The position numbers and the translations under genes are program-made. Source: Kitasatospora sp052076145 (GTDB lineage: Bacteria > Actinomycetota > Actinomycetes > Streptomycetales > Streptomycetaceae). From it: DNA of 64,000 nt. The stretch spans positions 2,666,001-2,730,000 of the forward strand of contig NZ_CP197246.1 of assembly GCF_052076145.1 (NCBI RefSeq), read 5' to 3'. This document shows, one piece after another, positions 48,242 to 56,425 of the stretch. The notes under the pieces are model-generated. The model was given only the letters and a program-made list of their open reading frames with translations, made no database searches and had not been told where the DNA came from. Each line of letters starts with the position of its first letter. Positions within the stretch are counted from its first letter, which is position 1.

Positions 48242-48908
48242 CGCGGAGTCGGTCGGTGTGGGTGGTGAGGGTGTCGAGGCGGGTGGCGACGTCGTGGTGG
48301 TGGCCGGTGGCGAGATACGGGCGGATGTCGGTGAGGGGGGTGAGGAGTTGGGCGGGGTCGTTGTGTCCGAGGGCGGTGCGCAGGACGTCGAGGTGAGGGT
48401 GGGCGGTGGCGGGGAGGTCGGTGAGGGCGGTGATCTGGGCGGCGAGGATGCGCAGTTCGGTGGCGTTGTCGCGGGCCCAGGCGGTGATGGCGCGATCGGC
48501 CGCGCGGCGGTCGCGGATGTCCTTGACGCGCTGGGCGCCGGTGGTCGAGGCGGCGGTGGTGGGGCGCAGGCGGAGGTAGCGGTTTTCGGCGGCTTGGCGG
48601 CTGGCGACGCCCATGGGGTGGGCGAGGTCGGCCCAGGTGGCGCCGGCGGTGCGGGCGGTTTCGACCAGGGGGCTCTCCCATGCGGCGAGTTGGGTGCGCA
48701 GTTCACGTAGGAGCAGCAAGGCGGCCAGGGCTCGTTCGGGGCTTTCGCCGGGGGCGGGCGGTGCCTGCTCGGGTCCGGGGGGCGGGGGGTTCTGGGCGGT
48801 GCGGACGGCGGTGTCGATGGCGGCGAGGGCGGCTGCGGCGGCGGGGAGGGAGGCTGGTTCACCGGGTTGTGCGGCGTCTGGGGCGGTGGGGTCGGGGCGT
48901 TCTCTCAC
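48216..48908 (-). CDS. RheA-like Hsp18 transcriptional regulator
   Basis: A 230-residue protein divergent from hsp18. Residues ~55-110 hold ALAALLLLRELRTQLAAWES, then ARTAGATWADLAHPMGVASR and QAAENRYLRLRP, a helix-turn-helix region typical of proteins named HSP18 transcriptional regulator. The C-terminal half is helical (RRAADRAITAWARDNATELR). In Streptomyces albus, RheA represses hsp18 and responds directly to temperature. Here the intergenic region carries the expected TGTCATC-N5-GATGACA operator. Identity to RheA itself was not measured; the call rests on position, size and operator. Confidence 0.78.
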   Translation of the reverse strand: MRERPDPTAPDAAQPGEPASLPAAAAALAAIDTAVRTAQNPPPPGPEQAPPAPGESPERALAALLLLRELRTQLAAWESPLVETARTAGATWADLAHPMGVASRQAAENRYLRLRPTTAASTTGAQRVKDIRDRRAADRAITAWARDNATELRILAAQITALTDLPATAHPHLDVLRTALGHNDPAQLLTPLTDIRPYLATGHHHDVATRLDTLTTHTDRLRDDSNHHRS

Positions 48909-48937
48909 GGTGTCACTCTTTCGGAGACCTCGGCGTT

Positions 48938-48956
48938 TGTCATCGAATGGATGACA
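48938..48956. promoter_or_regulatory. RheA-type operator between regulator and hsp18
   Basis: TGTCATC (48938-48944), GAATG, GATGACA (48950-48956) is a perfect inverted repeat identical to the RheA operator form TGTCATC-N5-GATGACA known from S. albus hsp18. A second dyad, GTGCCA/TGGCAC (48967-48972, 48985-48990), lies closer to hsp18. Confidence 0.82.
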
Positions 48957-49021
48957 TGCTACAACGGTGCCAGGTGAAGCGCATTGGCACTTGTTGCCTG
49001 GACCACTGGAGGTGTTTCGCG

Positions 49022-49459
49022 ATGTTGATGCGCACTGATTCCTTCCGCGAGCTGGACCGTCTGACCCAGCAGTTCCTCGCCCAGAGCGGGACCTGGAGCC
49101 GGCCCGCCCCGATGCCGCTGGACGCCTACCGGGTCGGCGACGAGTACGTCATCGCGTTCGATCTGCCCGGGGTGGCCCCGGCGGCGATCGACATCGACGT
49201 GGAGCGGAACATGCTGACCGTCAAGGCCGAGCGGCGTCCGCGCCCGGAGGCCGAGGGCGCTCGGATGGAGCTCTCGGAGCGGCCGCTGGGGGTGTTCTCC
49301 CGTCAGGTGATGCTCTCCGACACCCTCGACCCGGAGGGCATCAGCGCGGACTACGACGCCGGAGTGCTGACCCTGCGCATCCCGGTCGCGGAGAAGGCCA
49401 AGCCCCGCAAGATCTCCGTCACCGCCCAAGGTGCGGACCGCAAGCAGATCCGCGCCTAA
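49022..49459 (+). CDS. Small heat-shock protein Hsp18/Hsp20
   Basis: A 145-residue alpha-crystallin-type chaperone, about 16-18 kDa. The N-terminus LMRTDSFRELDRLTQQFLAQ is typical of actinomycete Hsp18. The alpha-crystallin domain runs from YRVGDEYVIAFDLPGVAP to the closing GVLTLRIPVAEKAKPRKI, with the family motif AGVLTLRIP. It holds unfolding proteins in a refoldable state. GGAGG lies eight bases before ATG 49022. Divergent from the RheA-like gene and should be derepressed on heating. Confidence 0.95.
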   Translation: MLMRTDSFRELDRLTQQFLAQSGTWSRPAPMPLDAYRVGDEYVIAFDLPGVAPAAIDIDVERNMLTVKAERRPRPEAEGARMELSERPLGVFSRQVMLSDTLDPEGISADYDAGVLTLRIPVAEKAKPRKISVTAQGADRKQIRA

Positions 49460-49560
49460 CCCCCTGGGGCTGCCGCCCTGCGTAACCAACCCCTCGGGTC
49501 GCGCAGGGCGGCACCCCCTCCGGCGCCCGCCCAGGGCACCAGCCGTGGAAGGCTTGACCC

Positions 49561-49878
49561 GTGCCGAGGAAACCGCGCAAAAGCCATCACCGCTACCGCG
49601 AACGCCCCCTCGTGGTGGCGGTCCACGGCAGCCTCGACCTCGCGAGCGCCCCACCCCTTCGACGCCGACTCCTCACCGCCGTCCACGGCCACCCCCACGT
49701 CGTCGTCGACCTGTCCCAGGTGAGCTTCATGGACTGCTCGGGGCTCGCCGCCCTCGCCGCCGCCCGCAACCACGCCCAGGCCACCGGCCACCGACTCGTC
49801 CTACGCGCCCCCAGCACCCCGGTCACCCGGATCATGAAGCTCACCGGCCTCAGACGGCGCCTGACCGGCGAACCCTGA
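49561..49878 (+). CDS. STAS-domain protein (anti-sigma factor antagonist)
   Basis: A 105-residue STAS domain. After a basic start (RKPRKSHHRYRERP), the core is VVAVHGSLDLASAPPLRRRL, VVVDLSQVSFMDCSGLAALA and LRAPSTPVTRIMKLTGLRRR. The phosphorylatable serine is in FMDCSGLAAL. Such proteins bind anti-sigma kinases such as RsbW-type domains and free a stress sigma factor. It lies 100 bp after hsp18. A possible upstream partner is the SpoIIE-HATPase protein at 19489-21405, but that is only a guess. Confidence 0.88.
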   Translation: MPRKPRKSHHRYRERPLVVAVHGSLDLASAPPLRRRLLTAVHGHPHVVVDLSQVSFMDCSGLAALAAARNHAQATGHRLVLRAPSTPVTRIMKLTGLRRRLTGEP

Positions 49879-49967
49879 CACCACCGCGCGGCACAGCGCC
49901 GCCGCCGGGCGGACACGACAGCACCCCGCCCCCGCCCACCGGCCCACCCATCCGGGGAGGCAAACCG

Positions 49968-50381
49968 ATGACTCTTCGACACGAGGCGTTCCTCACTCAG
50001 GTCCAGGAACGCGGCGAGTACCCCACCCCCAGCGATGCCGAGCAGGCCGCCCGCGTTGTCCTGGCCCTGCTCGGCGCCCATGTCGCCGGCCGCGACCGGG
50101 CCGAGCTGGCGGCACGACTTCCGGAAACCTTCGCCCTGATCCTCCTCAACCCCCTGCAGGCCGCCCAGCCACTTGACCCGGAAAGGTTCGTGCGGGCCAC
50201 CGCCGCCTGGATCCCCGGCGCGAGCGAGGCCACCGCCCTCTGGGACGTCGGCGCCGTCCTCAGCGTCGTCACCGACGCCGCGGGCGAGGACCTCACCCAC
50301 CGTGTCCTGCTCCAACTCCCCCCGGGCTACGACCTCCTCTTCGGCCGGCCCGACCCCGTAGAAAGGCCACCCCAGCCATGA
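49968..50381 (+). CDS. DUF2267-family protein
   Basis: A 137-residue DUF2267 protein. The pattern is a helical domain: RHEAFLTQVQERGEYPTPSD, AEQAARVVLALLGAHVAGRD, RAELAARLPETFALILLNPL, and a second half with VLSVVTDAAGEDLTHRVLLQ. GGGGAGG precedes ATG 49968. The stop overlaps the ATG of the next DUF2267 gene (ATGA). Function unknown; these proteins often appear beside heat-shock and CBS-domain genes. Confidence 0.85.
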   Translation: MTLRHEAFLTQVQERGEYPTPSDAEQAARVVLALLGAHVAGRDRAELAARLPETFALILLNPLQAAQPLDPERFVRATAAWIPGASEATALWDVGAVLSVVTDAAGEDLTHRVLLQLPPGYDLLFGRPDPVERPPQP

Positions 50382-50773
50382 CCTGGCACGAACTCCTCCA
50401 CCACGTCCGCGTCCTGGGCCGCTACCAGGACGACCGGCAGGCCGAGCGTGCCCTGATCGCGGTCCTGGCCGTCCTCGGCGCCCAACTCGTCGGCGACGAG
50501 CGGTGCGACCTCGCCGCCGCCCTCCCCACCCAAGCCCGCACCCTCATGACCCGCCAGATCCCGCTCACCCAGCCCCTGAGCGCACCCACCTTCGTCGAAG
50601 CAGTCGCCGGCCGACTGGCCACCACCATCCCCACCGCCCGCTGGGACACATCCACCGTCCTGACCGCCCTCGCCGACCTGGCCGACCCGGGCCTCACCGA
50701 CCGCCTCATAACCCAACTGCCCCACGGCTACGCACTCCTGTTCGGCCGCGCCCAACTGGCCACCGCAGCCTGA
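50378..50773 (+). CDS. DUF2267-family protein, second copy
   Basis: A 131-residue paralogue of the preceding gene, with the same helix order: HELLHHVRVLGRYQDDRQAE, RALIAVLAVLGAQLVGDERC, DLAAALPTQARTLMTRQIPL and VLTALADLADPGLTDRLITQ. The four-base overlap makes the pair translationally coupled, and the products may form a heterodimer. Confidence 0.85.
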   Translation: MTWHELLHHVRVLGRYQDDRQAERALIAVLAVLGAQLVGDERCDLAAALPTQARTLMTRQIPLTQPLSAPTFVEAVAGRLATTIPTARWDTSTVLTALADLADPGLTDRLITQLPHGYALLFGRAQLATAA

Positions 50774-50894
50774 CAGCACCCGCAGCGCCCACCTGGCCAG
50801 CGCGGCCCGACACCCGCGCCACCACCGTCCCGGGGCCGACCACCTCAGCCGCCCGCAGTCACCGGCCCCGGGTCTGACACCGCCCCGGCCGGTG

Positions 50895-51275
50895 TCACTG
50901 GTCGGAGTAGCTGAGGTCTCCCACCGACCAGCTGCTCACGTCGGCGATGGCGATGCGGTACATGCCACCGGTGTGCGGAAGGCCGTAACTGCCCTGCAGA
51001 ATGCGGGCGACGTGCAGGTGCAGATGTGTCGGCCGCACGGCGGGCGCTGCCACACCTTCGCCGTCCGCGCCGGGCGCGGTGAACAGCACGGCGAACGGCT
51101 TCAGGTGGTCCGAGGCCATGAGGACTTCGGCGACCCGCTCGTTCCACAGGCTCTGCGGCGCGAGCCGGCCGGTGATGACCGCTCCCGGGACGACGACGGT
51201 CAGGGGCATCTGGTTACTGTGCTCGGACTCCACCATCGCGGCGATGTCGACGAGCAGCCCATCAGGGTTCGACAT
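50895..51275 (-). CDS. Hypothetical protein, weakly GvpU-like
   Basis: A 126-residue protein from ATG 51275 (the frame extends to 51389 without support). It reads SNPDGLLVDIAAMVESEHSN, QMPLTVVVPGAVITGRLAPQ, SLWNERVAEVLMASDH and ends VARILQGSYGLPHTGGMYRI, then ADVSSWSVGDLSYS. The LTVVVPGAVITGRL strand pattern resembles the gas-vesicle accessory protein GvpU, but no gas-vesicle genes are near. It lies between the DUF2267 pair and the Uma2 gene. Confidence 0.6.
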   Translation of the reverse strand: MSNPDGLLVDIAAMVESEHSNQMPLTVVVPGAVITGRLAPQSLWNERVAEVLMASDHLKPFAVLFTAPGADGEGVAAPAVRPTHLHLHVARILQGSYGLPHTGGMYRIAIADVSSWSVGDLSYSDQ

Positions 51276-51684
51276 GCCACCAGAGGATAGTGCCCTCCGT
51301 CCCCGTCCGCACGGACACCCCGGGGCGGGACCGGCCCGCGGCGCGGCCGCAGCGCCACCGGCCGCGCCGGGACACAGCATCTCCGCCAACTGTGATCACG
51401 GCGTGGAAAAACACCGTACGAGGGCGATCCGAACCCGGCATCACCGCCGAGCTGATGACCGTGTCGCTCCACGCCTGGTGCGGAGAGGCAGCGGAGTGAC
51501 TGGGAAGAGTCAGCGCCAGGAAGCAACGCCAGAGACCCGTCCGGCGGACAGCGCGTTCGCAGCATTGGTGGCCGTTATCACCCGCCTCGGCCGACCAGAA
51601 ATGGAAGTAACTTCCGACTTCCTCGACGCTAGCCACTACCGTCAAGCCACGAAGCTCGACAGACCGGACAGCGAACCGGTGCGG
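51276..51684. other. Gap without a supported gene
   Basis: About 410 bp. Short open frames exist on both strands but without ribosome-binding sites or normal codon use. It probably holds the promoter of the preceding minus-strand gene. Confidence 0.5.
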
Positions 51685-52230
51685 TCAGCGAACGTCTGCC
51701 TCGGGCCGGGGCAGTTCGTCAAGATCGAGGGTGTAGGTGCGTCCGTCGGCCAGCTCGATGGGCAGCTTGCCCGAGCCGTACTTATGAGTGTGTGCCGCGA
51801 TGTAGCCAGTACCGGTGGGCTGGGTGTGGACGACGACCTCCGCAGCGTACGGGTCCACCACCACGTAGACCGGGATGCCGTAGCGGCCGTACTTCGCGGT
51901 GCAGTCGTCGTAGTCCTTGCGCGCGGAGGAGATCGACACCACCTCGGCGATCAGCAGCACGTCCTCGAAGCCGTAGCGCTTGCCCTGCCGCTGCGCGTCC
52001 TCCCGCAGAATCGCGAAGTCGGGGGCCGAGTTCTCGTCGGCCGGGAAGTCGATGTACACGTCGGAGATGACCTTCGCGTGCCGACCGAGGGCAAGGGAGT
52101 CGATCTGCATCGACCTGATGGTGCTGGAGTGCTCCTCGCTCTGCGGGGTCATGACCACCTTCCCTTCGGTACCGAAGAAGACCACGTACCCCGTGGGGAA
52201 CTCGGTGTGCATGACCGCGTCGACGCTCAT
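51685..52230 (-). CDS. Uma2-family (DUF820) putative endonuclease
   Basis: A 181-residue PD-(D/E)XK-like protein. The fold's core is SDVYIDFPADENSAPDFAIL (catalytic Asp in PDFAI), LLIAEVVSISSARKDYDDCT (E-x-V with the following K) and GIPVYVVVDPYAAEVVVH. Uma2 proteins are very common in actinomycetes and cyanobacteria; function is not established. ATG 52230 has GGAAGGAG upstream, so it was preferred over the frame to 52356, which overlaps the LysR gene. Confidence 0.88.
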   Translation of the reverse strand: MSVDAVMHTEFPTGYVVFFGTEGKVVMTPQSEEHSSTIRSMQIDSLALGRHAKVISDVYIDFPADENSAPDFAILREDAQRQGKRYGFEDVLLIAEVVSISSARKDYDDCTAKYGRYGIPVYVVVDPYAAEVVVHTQPTGTGYIAAHTHKYGSGKLPIELADGRTYTLDLDELPRPEADVR

Positions 52231-52301
52231 CAACAGCTCCTTCCCGTCGTCCCTCAGCATATGGCCCCCGACTCCCCGCACGAGGGCGGCCACGAAGAGG
52301 G

Positions 52302-53222
52302 TCAGTCGGGCGTCCCGGCCAGCTGGTCCCGCTGGGGGTGGTGATCCAGGCAGCACTGGACGAAGTCCCGGACCACGGGGTCGGCGGCTTCGGTGGGCGT
52401 CCAGGCGACGGCTACCTGGCTGGGGCTGACGCCGGTGACGGGGCGGTAGGTGATCCCGGGGCGGGCGTAGAAGCGGGCGGCCGACTCCGGGGCCAGGGCG
52501 ATGCCGTAGCCGTTGGCGATCGCGCTGAGCCAGTCGTCCGGCTGGTCGGTGACGGCGCCGATCCGGACCGGGGTGCCGCCGCGTTCGTCGGCAGCCAGCC
52601 AGTGGTTGCGCCAGGCCTGCGCCTGTGCCGGGGCGGCGACGAACGGTTCGTCCCAGAGGTCCTGAAAGGCGATCACCGGGCGCTCCGCCAGGGGGTGCGT
52701 CTGCGGGAGCACGACCCAGCGCGGCTCGGTGAACAGCAGCTCCATGCGTAGCGCTGCCTGTCCGGGGACGGGCAGCCGGACCAGGGCGACGTCGGCCTCA
52801 CCCTCGGCGAGACCGCCGGTCGGGTCGGACCAGGCTGCCTGCCGCATGTCGATCCGCCAGCCGGGTCGGCGGCGGCCGAACTCCGCGACGATGCTCGGGG
52901 CCGCCTGGGCCGCCCCGGCGTCCATGAAGCCGACCCGCAGCACCCGGGCCGCGCGACTCGCGGCACTCCTGGCGTCCCGCGCCGCATGCTCCCAGTCGGC
53001 CAGTACCGCCGGCGCACGCGCGAGCAGGGCCCGGCCCGCGTCGGTGAGGGTCATGCCGGTCCGGGAACGGGTGAACAGCGTGACGCCGAGGACGGCCTCG
53101 AGTTGTCTGACCTGTCTGGTCAGCGCCGGCTGGGAGACGAACAGCCGCTGCGCGGCCCGGCTCAGGGTTCCCTCCTGCGCGACGGCGACGAAGTAGCGGA
53201 GCAATCGCGTGTCGACATCCAT
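52302..53222 (-). CDS. LysR-family transcriptional regulator
   Basis: A 306-residue LTTR. The helix-turn-helix is LLRYFVAVAQEGTLSRAAQR, LFVSQPALTRQVRQLEAVLG, VTLFTRSRTGMTLTDAG. The effector domain begins near residue 90 (VLRVGFMDAGAAQAAPSIVA). It is divergent from a DoxX-family membrane gene, 101 bp apart, the standard layout of an LTTR and its target. Confidence 0.92.
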   Translation of the reverse strand: MDVDTRLLRYFVAVAQEGTLSRAAQRLFVSQPALTRQVRQLEAVLGVTLFTRSRTGMTLTDAGRALLARAPAVLADWEHAARDARSAASRAARVLRVGFMDAGAAQAAPSIVAEFGRRRPGWRIDMRQAAWSDPTGGLAEGEADVALVRLPVPGQAALRMELLFTEPRWVVLPQTHPLAERPVIAFQDLWDEPFVAAPAQAQAWRNHWLAADERGGTPVRIGAVTDQPDDWLSAIANGYGIALAPESAARFYARPGITYRPVTGVSPSQVAVAWTPTEAADPVVRDFVQCCLDHHPQRDQLAGTPD

Positions 53223-53323
53223 GCCCCCAGGTTATGGACGCAGGTATTGGCCGACTCGGGCCACCCTCAACGAGGCTGAGGACACCGGCGGAACGGCCGC
53301 CGATCCGATGCGGAGGGCGCTAC

Positions 53324-53674
53324 GTGTTCACTGCCTACCTGCTTGTCACCGTCCTGACGATCGCGGCGAACGCCGGCATGGCCGTGGCCGACGTCGCCGG
53401 GGCGCATTTCGTCCTGGCCAACTCGGCCGAGGTCGGTGTGTCACGCTCCGCGCTGCCGGCGCTCGCGGCACTCAAACTCGCGGGCGCGGGCGGGTTGCTG
53501 ACCGGCCTGCTGGGCGTCCGGTCTCTCGGCGTCGCCGCAGCGGCCGGGCTGGTCGTGTTCTTCCTCGGGGCCGTCGTCGTCCACCTCCGCGAGCGGGTCT
53601 TCCACAACATCGCCTTCCCCGGTGGCTACCTGGCGCTCGCCGCGGGCTCCCTGGTCCTTGCTGCCCTGCACTGA
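53324..53674 (+). CDS. DoxX-family membrane protein
   Basis: A 116-residue four-helix membrane protein: YLLVTVLTIAANAGMAVADV, ALPALAALKLAGAGGLLTGL, LGVAAAAGLVVFFLGAVVVH and the final GGYLALAAGSLVLAAL. This matches the DoxX group. GTG 53324 has GGAGG upstream; the frame to 53234 lies in the promoter region. It is probably controlled by the divergent LysR regulator. DoxX relatives take part in sulfur and oxidative-stress metabolism, but most members are unstudied. Confidence 0.82.
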   Translation: MFTAYLLVTVLTIAANAGMAVADVAGAHFVLANSAEVGVSRSALPALAALKLAGAGGLLTGLLGVRSLGVAAAAGLVVFFLGAVVVHLRERVFHNIAFPGGYLALAAGSLVLAALH

Positions 53675-53716
53675 GCCGTGCGGCGGACCGTGCGGTGAGC
53701 CGCTGCGGCGTCCGTG

Positions 53717-54397
53717 CTACCGGCTGCTGTTCCGTTGATCTGCGCTGCCCGGCATGAGGTGGGATTCCCAGGCCCAGGCGGTGATCTCGCTGCGGTTGCG
53801 GGCTCCGAGTTTGTTCTGGATCGCGGTGAGGTGTCCCTTCACGGTGCTGACGGAGATGAAGAGGGTGGCAGCGATCTCCTGGTTGGTGCGGCCCCGGGCG
53901 ACGGCGCGGACGACGTCGGTCTCCCGGTCGGTGAGCGGGGGGTTGGGCTGGAGGGCGGGGGAGGTTCTACCGGGGGCGAGGTCACGGAGCAGCCGCCGGG
54001 TGATCGACGGGGAGATCAGGGCGTCCCCGACGCTGGCGGCCCGCACAGCGGCGGTGAACAGGGTGGGGTCGCCGTCCTTGAGGACGAACCCGAGAGCTCC
54101 GGCCTGGAGGGCGCCGTAGACGTATTCGTCGAGTCCGAAGGTGGTGACGATGACGACCCGGAGCGGGTCGGCGATGCCTGGGCCGGCGAGTGCGCGGGTG
54201 ACGTCGATGCCGTCGAGGCGGGGCATCCGGATGTCGACAAGGCAGACGTCGGGCCGCAGTTGGCGGGCGAGGGCGACGGCCTCGGCACCGTCGCGCGCTT
54301 CCGCGACGACGGTGATGTCGGGCTCGTCCTCCAGGATGAGGCGCAGGCTGGTGCGGATCATGGCCTGGTCGTCGGCGACCAGCACGCTGATGCTCAT
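53717..54397 (-). CDS. LuxR/NarL-type response regulator
   Basis: A 226-residue response regulator. The receiver has acidic DD in VLVADDQAMIR, the phospho-acceptor Asp in DVCLVDIRMPRLDGID and the Lys of GFVLKDGDP. The output domain is PPLTDRETDVVRAVARGRTN, QEIAATLFISVSTVKGHLTA, a LuxR-type HTH. It overlaps the histidine kinase stop by four bases (ATGA). The likely target is the divergent ABC exporter operon. Confidence 0.95.
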   Translation of the reverse strand: MSISVLVADDQAMIRTSLRLILEDEPDITVVAEARDGAEAVALARQLRPDVCLVDIRMPRLDGIDVTRALAGPGIADPLRVVIVTTFGLDEYVYGALQAGALGFVLKDGDPTLFTAAVRAASVGDALISPSITRRLLRDLAPGRTSPALQPNPPLTDRETDVVRAVARGRTNQEIAATLFISVSTVKGHLTAIQNKLGARNRSEITAWAWESHLMPGSADQRNSSR

Positions 54398-55536
54398 CGG
54401 CGGTCTCCGGCTTGCAGGGGCACGGTGGCCCGTACCGACCAGCCGGTGCCGGGCAGCGGACCGGCGTCGAGCGTACCGCCCAGTGCCTCGATGCGCTCGC
54501 GCATGCCGACCAGGCCGTAACCGCCGAGCGGGGAGGCACGGATCGGGGGGTGCGACGGAGCATCGTCGCCGATCTCGACGGTGATGTCCGTGCTGTCCTG
54601 GGAGATGGTGACAGTGGCCGCGCGGGCGCCACGGGCATGGCGGGCGATGTTGGTCAGGGATTCCTGGACGACCCGGTACACGGTGGTGGTGACCACGGGT
54701 GGCCAGGTCGGCGCCCCGGTGGGCAGCCGGAGGTCGACGGCCGGTCCGTGCTCTTCGAAGCGGCGGACCAGGTCGATGAGTTGCTCCGGTCCCGTGGTGA
54801 CTGCAACACCGTCCTCCGCGTCGCGGAGCAGGGCGACCACCGACCGCATGGCGTCCATGGCTTCGGTGCCCGAGCGTGTGATGTCCGCCAGGGCTGCGCC
54901 GAGCTGGTCGGACTGCGTGCGGAGCATGATCTGGGCGGCATGGGTGTGCATCACTATTCCGGAGACGTGGTGGGCCACGACATCGTGCAACTCCCGGGCC
55001 AGGGCCAGGCGTTCGTCCCGTCGCACCGCCTCGACGGCGGTCCGGCGGCGATGCTCCAGAAAGCGCAGGACGAGCCCCGTGCCGAGGCCGGCCAACCAGC
55101 CCTGGACGCCCATGTGGAAATGGGCGGCGGCATGTGAGGCGGTCGCGAGCCAGCCGAATGCCACGACCGCGAACCCGGCCGCGGCGACCACGGCCGCTCG
55201 CCGGAGCGGCAGGACCCGGACCACGGAACCGGCGAGGACGGCCAGCGCCAGGGACGCGGCAACGCCGGGCTGGTCGGTCAGATACCCCACGCCGGAGGCG
55301 AGGACGGCGGCAGCGGCGACGGAGAGGCCCACGGCCACGGCGACCAGCCGATTGCGCTCCCGGAGCAGCGCCGCGACACACACCACCGCACCGGTACCGC
55401 AGTCGAGCAACCAGCCCTGGCGGCCGGCATCGGCATGCCGGTAGGCCGTCGCCGCCAGCACTGCCGCGAAGGCAAGCCCGAGCAGGACGTTGGTTCGTCT
55501 GGCGGCCAGTGCGGCCAGTGCGGCCAGCCGTTCCAT
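54394..55536 (-). CDS. Sensor histidine kinase (HisKA_3 type)
   Basis: About 380 residues. Five or six hydrophobic segments fill residues ~15-150. The dimerisation/phosphoacceptor block is RLALARELHDVVAHHVSGIV, and the ATP-binding domain contains VVQESLTNIARHARGARAA and GGYGLVGMRERIEALGG. There is no large extracellular sensor, as in LiaS/DesK-like kinases that sense membrane state. ATG 55536 was chosen; GTG 55545 nine bases upstream is also possible, with a TAGCCT -10 box before it. It pairs with the response regulator and faces an ABC exporter operon. Confidence 0.93.
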   Translation of the reverse strand: MERLAALAALAARRTNVLLGLAFAAVLAATAYRHADAGRQGWLLDCGTGAVVCVAALLRERNRLVAVAVGLSVAAAAVLASGVGYLTDQPGVAASLALAVLAGSVVRVLPLRRAAVVAAAGFAVVAFGWLATASHAAAHFHMGVQGWLAGLGTGLVLRFLEHRRRTAVEAVRRDERLALARELHDVVAHHVSGIVMHTHAAQIMLRTQSDQLGAALADITRSGTEAMDAMRSVVALLRDAEDGVAVTTGPEQLIDLVRRFEEHGPAVDLRLPTGAPTWPPVVTTTVYRVVQESLTNIARHARGARAATVTISQDSTDITVEIGDDAPSHPPIRASPLGGYGLVGMRERIEALGGTLDAGPLPGTGWSVRATVPLQAGDRR

Positions 55537-55720
55537 CACACTCACGGTGCTCAGGCTACGGAACCGGTCGCGGCCGCCGTACCGGCCAAAAGGACTGCTC
55601 CGATCCGCCCGATCAGTACTTTTGGCCGGTCCGAGCCACGGTCGGCGTGAGCAGGCTTGACGGCATGCAACGAGACCTCGACACACCCTGCGGCGACGCG
55701 GGGGCTGCCCGAGCCGGCAG

Positions 55721-56425
55721 GTGGACGTGAACCGGTCCATCTGGGCCCGCCTCCGATTGGAGCTGCGGGTCATCGGCATCGCCCCGCCGGTCACGGCACT
55801 GGCGGCAACGCTGGGCGGCGCGATCCTGGTGATCGTCATGCATGCCACCGGAGCCGATGCGGAGCACCTCGACCTCGCCGCCGGCGCGGTCCTGGCGGGC
55901 TTCGCTCCGCTCGGCACCGCCGTCGCGGCCTCCTCGATCGTGGGGCGTGATCCCGGCGCCGAGCTGGTCATGACCACCACGGTCTACCGCCGGGTGCTGT
56001 TCCTTCGTGTCGGCCTGGTGGTGGCCCCAGCGGCCCTGGTCACGCTGTTGGACGCCGTCGTGTTCCGCGCCTTGAACGCATGGCCCGTGGGGCAGGGCAC
56101 CGGCGGTTACGTCCTGGTGTGGGCCGCGCCGATGCTCTGGCTGGTCGCACTGGCGGTGCTCATCGCGATCGGCCTGCGCAGCCCGGCCGCCGCAAGCGGC
56201 CTGGTCGGGGGCCTGTGGCTGGCCCAGTACCTGATGGGGCCCGCCATCCGGGACAACCCGGTGCTGCGGGCGCAGTACATGTTCATGGGCGTCGCCGCCA
56301 AGGTCCCGGCGCACGAATGGACCGTCAACCGGATCGCCCTGCCCGCCGTCGGCATCGTCGCCGTGATCGCGGCCGGCCTGCTGCTGGGGCGTCCCGAACG
56401 ATTTGTGGGGAGCGACACCGCATGA
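55721..56425 (+). CDS. ABC exporter membrane subunit (six-helix)
   Basis: A 234-residue integral membrane protein with about six hydrophobic segments, for example VTALAATLGGAILVIVMHAT, LVVAPAALVTLLDAVVFRAL and LPAVGIVAVIAAGLLLG. GTG 55721 is taken; GTG 55727 is an alternative. Its stop overlaps the ATG of the next membrane gene, and an ATPase gene follows with another overlap, so the three form an exporter like those controlled by LiaRS/BceRS-type systems. Substrate unknown. Confidence 0.75.
   Translation: MDVNRSIWARLRLELRVIGIAPPVTALAATLGGAILVIVMHATGADAEHLDLAAGAVLAGFAPLGTAVAASSIVGRDPGAELVMTTTVYRRVLFLRVGLVVAPAALVTLLDAVVFRALNAWPVGQGTGGYVLVWAAPMLWLVALAVLIAIGLRSPAAASGLVGGLWLAQYLMGPAIRDNPVLRAQYMFMGVAAKVPAHEWTVNRIALPAVGIVAVIAAGLLLGRPERFVGSDTA

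Noticed and set aside
47918..48862. 314-residue Pro-rich frame
   Set aside because: Its N-terminal part is the shifted frame of the RheA-like gene; only the part from ATG 48241 is kept.
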